From the NCBI GenBank assembly GCA_910592005.1, contig CAJVPP010002584.1:1-14257 (forward strand): a DNA stretch of 14,257 bases, read 5' to 3'. Made by a program: the position numbers and the translations under genes. This DNA is from Funneliformis mosseae. Taxonomy: Eukaryota; Glomeromycota; Glomeromycetes; Glomerales; Glomeraceae. Shown here in pieces: positions 1 to 7,242 of the stretch. Under the pieces are notes generated by a model that saw nothing but the letters and a program-made list of their open reading frames with translations, made no database searches and was not told the DNA's origin. How positions within the stretch are numbered: position 1 is the first letter of the stretch; each line of letters starts with the position of its first letter.

Positions 1-459
1 AATAATAGTAATATCCTTCATTTACCTTACTATTTGCGTAATACAAAACATAATATAAAATACATATAAAAAAATTTATATAAAAAAAAAAAAAAGAAAC
101 CGGGTGACCGTGTCAATTTTAAAATTTTATGTCACGAGAGTCTAAAAATTTTTTTGTCCGGCCTTATATACGGATTTCTTTTACCTTGAAATTGACATAA
201 ACTTGCACGATAATATCGTAATTCTTCCAATTTTTTTGTGTATCAGTTTTATTGTACAATATTTACTAGAAATTACTTTACATAATTTTTATAATAGATT
301 TATTTACAATAATTGTTTTATCTTTCTCGCATAGGCTTCGGTGTTCTTGCAATGGTTCTTATTCATTAATTGTGAAGCCTTTGTTCCTGTTAGATAATTA
401 TATAATGACAAAAGAATAAATCACTTATCCGTCACTTCGAACCGATACCTATAAGGTAT

Positions 460-494
460 AATAGCTATTTGGCATTTCGTGCCGAATAACTATT
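460..494. repeat. imperfect hairpin, 15-bp arms
   Basis: Arms 460-474 and 480-494 are complementary at 13 of 15 positions around a 5-nt loop. The right-arm motif ATTCGGCA occurs again just downstream. No target duplication is seen, so it may be a remnant of a small inverted-repeat element or a chance structure. Confidence 0.4.
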
Positions 495-1521
495 AAGTAT
501 TCGGCAAAGGAAACTGCTTTTATGATTTTATATACGAACTAGTAACATAATCAAGAAATTTATGTAAATGGACACAATATTACTAATTTATTATTCAAGT
601 GAGTGTCTCCTATGTAAATAATTAAATGATTTATTTATTTAAACTATAAAACTAAAAAAGATTCCGCGCATTTTGACTTCTGGTTCATGTGGGAAGTGAT
701 TTTGAGTTAATATTCCATAACTCGCAGTTTCTCTTTTTTTGAAAGCGCAGTGTACTGACTGACCTACCTGTTTCTTTCCTTTATTGTAAAGGAGTCCTTT
801 GAAAGCGATGCAGACAAATAAGATAATATTTACGGATATGTTTGAACGATTTTATGCCTCTGATAATCAAAAATTTTGCGCTTATTGTGTCAAAGGAACA
901 GAAAATTCGTCACTCAGGTTATCATATTTCACAATGTTTGCCTTAACGCTTCTCGGGGATAATTCTGCCATACAATAATGATTAAAGTGAAAATGGAGAA
1001 TTTCAATTTTAGAATCTCGGTTATTTGAAATCATTTATTTATGTTAGTTGATTTATAATCGTTACTTTGAATGGTTAAATGAACATTTAATTTAGACACT
1101 TCTGGTAATAAACCAACTTTTTGTGATATGTCTCCAATCAGTAATTTAGATTCCATATTTGTCAATTTCACAATGCCTTTTTTTTTTATTTTCTTTTAAT
1201 AATTTACAGATTATACCACGTTCTTTAATAGTTCATGTGATTTATTTTCTTTGTAACTTTTTTTAAAGAATTAAAAGAAAAAATTTTTTGAATCCCAATT
1301 TGTCATTTGACTAACCATTTTTGGAAAATTAACAATTAAAATTGATGCACACTGTTTTAATGGAAGTTCCACCGAGAACAAAATAAAAATGTGGAACTTC
1401 TGGAATTATGGTCGATCACAATCAGAAAATTTCAAAAAAAGTTATTTCTGATAAAGAACTCTTCATTAGTTTATCCCTATTTGTGTTCAAAAGAGAAGTT
1501 TCATTGCTAAGTTTTTTTATG

Positions 1522-1530
1522 TATTTAAAG
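1522..1530 (+). promoter_or_regulatory. possible TATA-like element
   Basis: TATTTAAAG lies about 56 nt upstream of the ATG at 1586, and the start codon context (ATAAAAATGG) has A at -3 and G at +4. In DNA this AT-rich such a match is weak evidence, and no transcription start can be inferred. Confidence 0.25.
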
Positions 1531-1585
1531 ACGCATTTCTTGAACGATATCTTTTTCTAACAAATTCAAGTAAATTATAATAAAA

Positions 1586-3070
1586 ATGGACCAAGGCACA
1601 TCAAGTCGACCATCGGGTGCCGCAGTTAGTTCCAAATTCAAAAAAAGAAAGTATCAAAGTGGAAAAAGTGGAAATGCCATCGTCGACGATTTTATCAAGT
1701 ATACACAAATTAGTGACTACGATGATTCCAAATGTATGGAATTTGTTCCCTATGATCAATTCAAAGATGTTAAATTCATCGCTGAAGGAGGATTTAGTAA
1801 AATTTATAAAGCCACTTGGATTAATGGACCAATTACTGAATGGAATGATGATCAACTAAGGTATAATCGAAAGGCTCATTTCACGGTTGCTCTTAAGAAA
1901 ATCTGTATTTCTACGAACATAACTCCCAAGGATCTGAATGAGGTGAATAATATTCGAATTTTTTTCCGTTGTTTTTCATTTTATTATGTTAAAATTAAAA
2001 AAAAAATTATTTATTTTCAGCTCAAGATATTTTATCAATTAAATCGGAAAGGAGATGGGCAATCTTACATTAATCGATATTATGGAATCACACAAGTGCC
2101 TACTACAAAAGATTTCATGATAATAATGGACTATTGTAAATCAGGAGATTTGAAACATTATATCCCTCTTAATTTTTACAATCTTAGTTGGCAAGAAAAG
2201 TTGAACAGATTGGAATGCGTTGTAAAAGGCCTTACAGCCATTCATAGCATGGACATTATTCACCGAAATTTTCATAGTGGAAATATCCTCACGGACGGAT
2301 GCAGTCTTAGGATAGGTAGTTTTGGATTAAGCAAATTTGTGTTTGAATCATCAGATGATGATGAAGAAATTTACGGTGTCATCCCTTACATTGCCCCGGA
2401 GGTTCTTCAAGGACAACAGTATAACAAGGCTTCAGATATATATAGTTTTGGTATGATCATGTGGGAGTTGATGACTGGCAGGGAACCTTTTTGGGATCAA
2501 AATCATGATACGGACCTTATTATTGGGATTTGCGATGGCCTTCGTCCTCCAATTGTCACCAATGCACCTGAAGGTTATGTTGAATTAATGAAAAGTTGTT
2601 GGAATTCTCACATAAATAAAAGACCGACAATTATTGATATAGAACGAAAAGTAAATATGATGAAAAGAGCTGAATTGATTAATAAGACAAAAATTATAAG
2701 GTCATCTGATATTGGGCCTATTGATCATGGTATTACTTATAATTTAGATGCAATAATAAAATCCGACAAAAGTAAGCGAATAATTATTAAATAATTCATA
2801 TTGATCTTTTATATTTTTTTGAAAAAAATCTCAATTAATTTATCTTTATTATTAATCTTATATAGATAAAAGAAAGTTTGATGATTTGGCTGAAAATGAT
2901 TACGAAGGTAATGTATATGATTGCTTTTATGAATTAGCTAAGTACGTGAGTACCTACGTTATTTATTTAACTAATCCTTTTTTATTTTATTTTTTTAAAA
3001 AAAAGATAATTTTGATAATTTATCTGATATATCAGATTTATCAGACATGAGCGTCAAAAGAATTAAATAA
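1586..3070 (+). CDS. TKL-family protein pseudokinase, four exons
   Basis: Proposed exons are 1586-1942, 2021-2771, 2866-2907 and 3006-3070, giving 404 aa; every intron is GT-AG and the frame closes at TAA 3068. Residues 1-50 are a polar lead-in. The kinase domain covers about 52-330: a modified glycine loop (AEGGFSKIY, 66-74), VALKK with Lys104, APE at 244-246, then [13 protein letters not shown]. The catalytic loop reads HRN (Asn202 for Asp) and the metal-binding motif SFG (Ser219 for Asp), so phosphotransfer is unlikely and a scaffolding or regulatory role is inferred; Lys104 and Asn207 remain. The tail (KRKFDDL, acidic DNFDNLSDISD, KRIK) resembles that of the kinase ending at 9866, which supports the two small 3' exons. 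Without splicing at 2772 the frame would end at 2794. The first intron is 78 nt and stop-free, so its retention adds 26 residues. A cytosolic or nuclear location is likely, as no signal peptide or membrane segment is seen. Confidence 0.85.
1943..2020 (+). other. intron 1, length divisible by three and free of stops
   Basis: The intron begins GTGAAT and ends TTTTCAG after a pyrimidine-containing stretch; it lies between codons 119 and 120 (phase 0). Read through, it encodes 26 hydrophobic and basic residues (NNIRIFFRCF onward) that match nothing in the kinase fold. Removing it joins DLNE to LKIFYQ, the same junction seen in the paralogue at 8490/8558. It is therefore a real intron even though the frame stays open across it. 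Confidence 0.85.
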
Positions 3071-3470
3071 CGTCACGTAAATGGTAAATGGGTCATTAAA
3101 TAAGAAATTAGTTATATTATTAAAAAATGCGAAAAAATATATATACTTTTTATCGCTTTATTTATATTCATAACTTTCAAAAATTGTAGTGAACACTTTT
3201 AGTTATTTTATCGTATATTAAAATCATTTCTTTTATATCTGAAATTACAATGAAAAATTATTATTTTGATTTTATATAGTATTTGAACAATTGAAAAATA
3301 AGGCTTCCAGAAATTTTTGAAATTCTATATCGTATATAAATCAATCTAGTTAATTATTTTTTATGTTAATGTATATGTATTGTAAATATAATTTTTCCTA
3401 AAAATAAATAAATGAGTCATGCAAAATGCTCGTTAGCGGACAAGACAAATATTTTTAGCAAATGATAAAA

Positions 3471-3505
3471 GTCGAAATCGAATCCATTTCGAAAGAGATT
3501 TCGAC
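3471..3505. repeat. hairpin with perfect 9-bp arms
   Basis: GTCGAAATC (3471-3479) and GATTTCGAC (3497-3505) are exact reverse complements. The structure sits directly before a larger inverted repeat at 3508-3571, so it is probably part of one mobile-element remnant. Confidence 0.5.
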
Positions 3506-3507
3506 AA

Positions 3508-3571
3508 TACCCATTTACTCGGATACAACCCGAGTATATAAGTATCCGGGTCATAAAATAACAAATGGGTA
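3508..3571. repeat. MITE-like inverted repeat, nested arms
   Basis: TACCCATTT (3508-3516) pairs perfectly with AAATGGGTA (3563-3571). An inner pair, ACTCGGATAC (3517-3526) with GTATCCGGGT (3542-3551), matches at 9 of 10 positions. The GC-rich core stands out against AT-rich surroundings, and a further GACCCGAATAC near 3616 echoes the inner arm. It may be a foldback or MITE remnant. No flanking target duplication was identified, so its true ends are unknown. Confidence 0.5.
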
Positions 3572-4480
3572 AAAACAGATAACATCCATTTGTATCCGTT
3601 TTATATTAAGGGTTGACCCGAATACGATTATTATAATTCTTATTAATTTACAGGAAATGGATTTGTTTCTGTTGTAAAATATTTTGTAATGTAAATCTAT
3701 TTGGTAACGCTGCGATATTTTTTTATTAAAATTAATAAGTAATCAGTAAAATTTTCGGAAAAATGGGTTTATAAGCTATTGATAAGGTTATCGATAAGGT
3801 TATTCATACATTTAGTTATTTAGCAGCGGTAATAGCTATTAGCTAATTTTTTTTTTTGTTTTATTGTAAGATGTAAAATCTATAGCTATATAAATATTAA
3901 CTTGAACATCTAATTAATGATCATTAATGACCAAAACTATCACCTTTGCATTTGCTTTTTACATTCATTTAAAATTTTAATAATAAAAAACATCTTAAAA
4001 AATTTTTGTATCCGGATTTACCCGGATTGTATCTAATAAAGCTAGGGATTTTACAATAATATATAATAAAAAAAAATCAGAGATTTAATGAAATGATAAG
4101 TTGTGTTAAACAATTTAATCACTTTTGCCCATCGGCACGATGACACAACACACATATACAAAACCGTAACTGAATGTTAAATACATTTTTTATTTTTTGA
4201 ATCTCAATTTTGATAAATTTGATAAAAATCGTGCCCTATTCTATAAAGTTAAATAATGCAAAGAGATATGGTATTTGTTCGCTATTAGTATAATACTAAT
4301 TTTACTTTTATTACGGCTAAATTCATTGTCAATTAATATAAATAATAAATATTGGGATAAGCTAATTTAATAATAAAAAAAAAAAGGATATAAATTTGAG
4401 ACGAAATATGATCACATTTTGTGAAATTGCTGTCTGTAAATGAGACGCGCTAAGCGGATAAAATATTTGTCTAGTACAAA

Positions 4481-4577
4481 AACCGGATATACCAAATCCG
4501 GTTGGAAAAGAAATCAGGTTGAAACGGTTTCAAATTTTTTGTCGATTATGAGTTTCAACCCTTAGATTTAAATCTAA
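4481..4577. repeat. cluster of three palindromes (diverged repeat element)
   Basis: Three short palindromes follow each other: AACCGGAT/ATCCGGTT (4481-4488 with 4496-4503, perfect), TTGAAAC-G-GTTTCAA (4519-4533, perfect) and TTAGATTTAAATCTAA (4562-4577, perfect). A preceding segment (about 4446-4475) resembles the segment before the 3508 repeat, so this is probably another degraded copy of a related element. Confidence 0.4.
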
Positions 4578-4875
4578 TGAAACTGAAACCGAAGGAGCCG
4601 GATAAATAGATCAAATGCAATGTAATTAATTTATTTGTAATTCATCGTAACAAGATTTAAAATTCTGATCTTTAAAAAAACTCACTTAATATTTCTATTA
4701 AATAGTTTGTTGGTCCTAAATAAAAAAAATACCACGTATACTTATCACATCAAATATATTATAAAATTTTGAACCACATAAAAATATACTACTCGCTCAC
4801 CATATTAAATTCACTTTCGCAAAACTTCCCGGGATGAATGAATAATAATAAAAAAAAAATTTTTTTTATTTTTTT

Positions 4876-4947
4876 GGAAATTGGTATAGCAAGTATTCGG
4901 ACCCAAGGCATGCACCATGCCAAGCGTTGTTACCACTACACCAATTC
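4876..4947 (-). repeat. tRNA-like sequence: tRNA-derived SINE head or pseudo-tRNA
   Basis: Read on the minus strand the segment is 72 nt, the size of a tRNA. Its ends pair as a seven-base acceptor-like stem (GAATTGG with CCAATTT, including one G-T pair). GTGTAGTGGTAA resembles a D-arm and internal promoter box A. GGCA-TGGTGCA-TGCC forms an anticodon-like stem with a seven-base loop but lacks the invariant T33. GGTCCGAATAC resembles box B (GGTTCGAATCC) with two mismatches, and the T-stem cannot pair. An A-rich then T-rich tract follows its 3' end. I read it as a tRNA-derived SINE head or decayed tRNA gene rather than a working tRNA. No target duplication was found. Confidence 0.5.
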
Positions 4948-6419
4948 AACTTTGTTGTTAATTTACATAAAAAATAAAATAATTTAAACTAGTTTGCATA
5001 AAACATGTGATTAATTGCTTAAAATTCGCCACATTAGTCATGTGAGGCGCTGGCTAAGAAAAGCTTTACTTTTACAATAATAAATTTTTATCTATACTTT
5101 ATTATTGTAGGAATTTAAAAATTTACGATGATATTTCCTGTATGTTATTTAAACACACATTTAGTGGATATTCATTTTATTTTTTAATAGGGTTATTGAT
5201 GTATATATTGCGACCGTTGCCAGTTTAATTTTCGGTCTACTAATAATAAAAGACACAAACCCTTATCATTCTTTATATTTATACTTGATAATGACATCCG
5301 TATTTTCGTGTTGCAATAATTCTCCTCAAAATGATTCCAGTTCATATTTTAGACCATGAATAATAATTACTGAAAACCATAAAAGGTTAAACCTTATAAA
5401 TGATTTATTCATAATCGTCAACAAAATTGAATGACAATTACCTAAACAAACCATAAACTTAATAAATTATGGAATTATGATTTCATTTCATATGTGCCTA
5501 TAAACTATTTACGTGAAAATTTTAATTACATACACTTATTCATTTACAACTGTGTTTTAAGATCAGCCGCCTTGATTAAATTTTATGGAAATAAATAAGT
5601 CTTCGATTAATTACTTTTGGTTTTCTAATGAGGGAATGAGAATAAATATATAATTTACGAATAAATAAACTTGTAATAATTTTCTTTATAAGGTGGAACA
5701 CCATTTAAAACTTGAATTTTATATAAAATTGGTATTCTAATTCTCATATGGATCGAGATAAAAAGATTTGCAATATTATCTGGAATTGATTATACCAAAC
5801 CAATAAAAGAAAAGAATTGTAAATCATTCATTATGAAAATATACTGCTCAATAATTAAATGATAAAGGATTGGATTCACAAGCTATAATGAATGTTAATT
5901 GCATAGATCTTTGGCAGGATTAAATGCGCTAGTAATTATAATTTTATTTGTTTACTTTGTTATTAAATTATTCTTCTTCCTTTGTGCTACTTGCCGATCA
6001 TCGAATTGACAATGAATATTGATTTTCGTTTGAAGTAAATGTATTGTGAAATACCGAAATACAAATTGACCATATATAGGATTATAATGAACTAGCTTAA
6101 GTTTCAAAATGTCTTGTTAATTAATTAATTAATTTTTTTATTTTCTAAAAAAAATGCTTCAATTGAATTTATGACTTGTAAAAGTATAAATTGCTTTAAA
6201 CATTTCATTATGATTTTAAGCTCTTTATTCGATATTGTTGTGTCAATTACTCCTGCAGGACTTGTTGTAAATGAACTATTTTTTTTGGAGGGATAAGATT
6301 AATTTGTTCAAATGAGGCAATTTTCAGCCCTGGGCGTTGGTTGTGTCACTTTCCGATCATCAAATGTAGTATCGTAAGTTGCTTTTTTCTTCTTTACTCG
6401 CTACAATAAATCAAGCAAA

Positions 6420-6882
6420 ATGCAAATTGACAATAATTCAAATGAGTCGATAAATTCGCTTGAAGAATTTATTTTAAGCAAAAATATCAAACTTTATGAA
6501 TACAAACATTTTAGCAATTTTCAAAAGATAGGTATAGGCAGCTTTGGAAAAGTCTATCGTGCAAATTGGAAAAACTCAAAACAACCTCTCGTGTTAAAAT
6601 CATTTAATAACTTTAACAATGCCACTGTCAAAGAACTAGTTCGAGAGGTAATATATATAGTTTTTCAGTCTATTTGGTCAATTTGGTATAAAATCATATA
6701 CCAAGCTAAATATTTATACTCGTGAATAATTTAGTTTGAACATCAACGGGAAGTTTATTTTCATAGCAATATTATCCGCTTTTTGGCGATTACATCATCA
6801 TACCAAGGTATAAAATCTTTAATAAATTATAATTTTATATTGACTTTTACTTTTATATTGTATTCTTAAATATATTTATTAT

Positions 6883-6923
<41 letters not shown>

Positions 6924-7242
6924 AGAAAATAATGAATTGAAAAAATTATTGGTTAGTAATGGAATATGCTGATGACGGTACGCTTAAAAACTATTTGAAG
7001 AATAATTTTAATACGCTTTCTTGGGGAGATAAATACAACTTGGCATTCCAGTTGGCTTGTGCAGTATCGTGTTTACATGACAAAGGAATTGTACATCGTG
7101 ATTTGGTAACCTTATGATTAATTTTATTTATTATGAACATTTCCTTTTAGTAATTTATAATAAGTTTTTTTTATATTGATAGCATTCCGGCAATATATTA
7201 ATCCATCAAGGCGTTATTAAACTATCAGACTTTGGTTTATCA
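6420..7242 (+). other. 5' half of a TKL kinase domain, truncated after DFG
   Basis: This is the kinase N-lobe and catalytic core over four exons. It has a canonical glycine loop ([10 protein letters not shown]), LVLK lysine, [10 protein letters not shown] hinge, [28 protein letters not shown] and SDFGLSKRI. The intron between HRDL and HSGN (7106-7182) is absent from the other two kinases here, so this half comes from a different kinase subfamily. Everything after the SKRIEQ helix start is missing: no APE, no SDIYS helix, no C-terminal lobe. Alone it could not be active. Conserved motifs and an open frame argue against long-standing decay. It could be the N-terminus of the composite protein or a recent pseudogene fragment. 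Confidence 0.7.

Larger units (their letters stand above)
1..1585. other. non-coding region upstream of the pseudokinase gene
   Basis: This stretch is AT-rich with homopolymer runs, including a run of 14 A at 82-95. Two short open frames exist: 808-978 (+, 56 codons) and 1156-1031 (-, 41 codons). Both are within the length expected by chance here and neither product is recognised, so I do not call genes. A hairpin lies at 460-494. The last part presumably holds the promoter of the 1586 gene. Confidence 0.6.
3071..6419. other. intergenic repeat-bearing region
   Basis: No convincing gene was found over 3.3 kb. It holds two diverged inverted-repeat islands (about 3428-3625 and 4446-4600), a short CCGG-rich palindrome near 4010-4030, a minus-strand tRNA-like sequence (4876-4947) and a TTAA simple repeat near 6119-6134. 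The final few hundred bases are probably the promoter of the kinase locus beginning at 6420, but no individual site stands out. Confidence 0.6.

Noticed and set aside
808..978. 56-codon ORF on the plus strand beginning MQTNKIIF
   Set aside because: Stop-free runs of this length are expected several times by chance in 14 kb of DNA this AT-rich; there is no domain, homologue recognised or splice context.
1031..1156. 41-codon minus-strand ORF beginning MESKLLIGDI
   Set aside because: Too short and unrecognised; it reads plausibly, but there is no supporting neighbour exon.
1601..1859. Open frames on the opposite strand and in another frame over the first exon of the pseudokinase gene
   Set aside because: They overlap a clear kinase exon, have no recognisable domain and are shadows of it.
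6119..6134. TTAA tandem simple repeat
   Set aside because: Short low-complexity tract typical of AT-rich DNA; no evidence of function.
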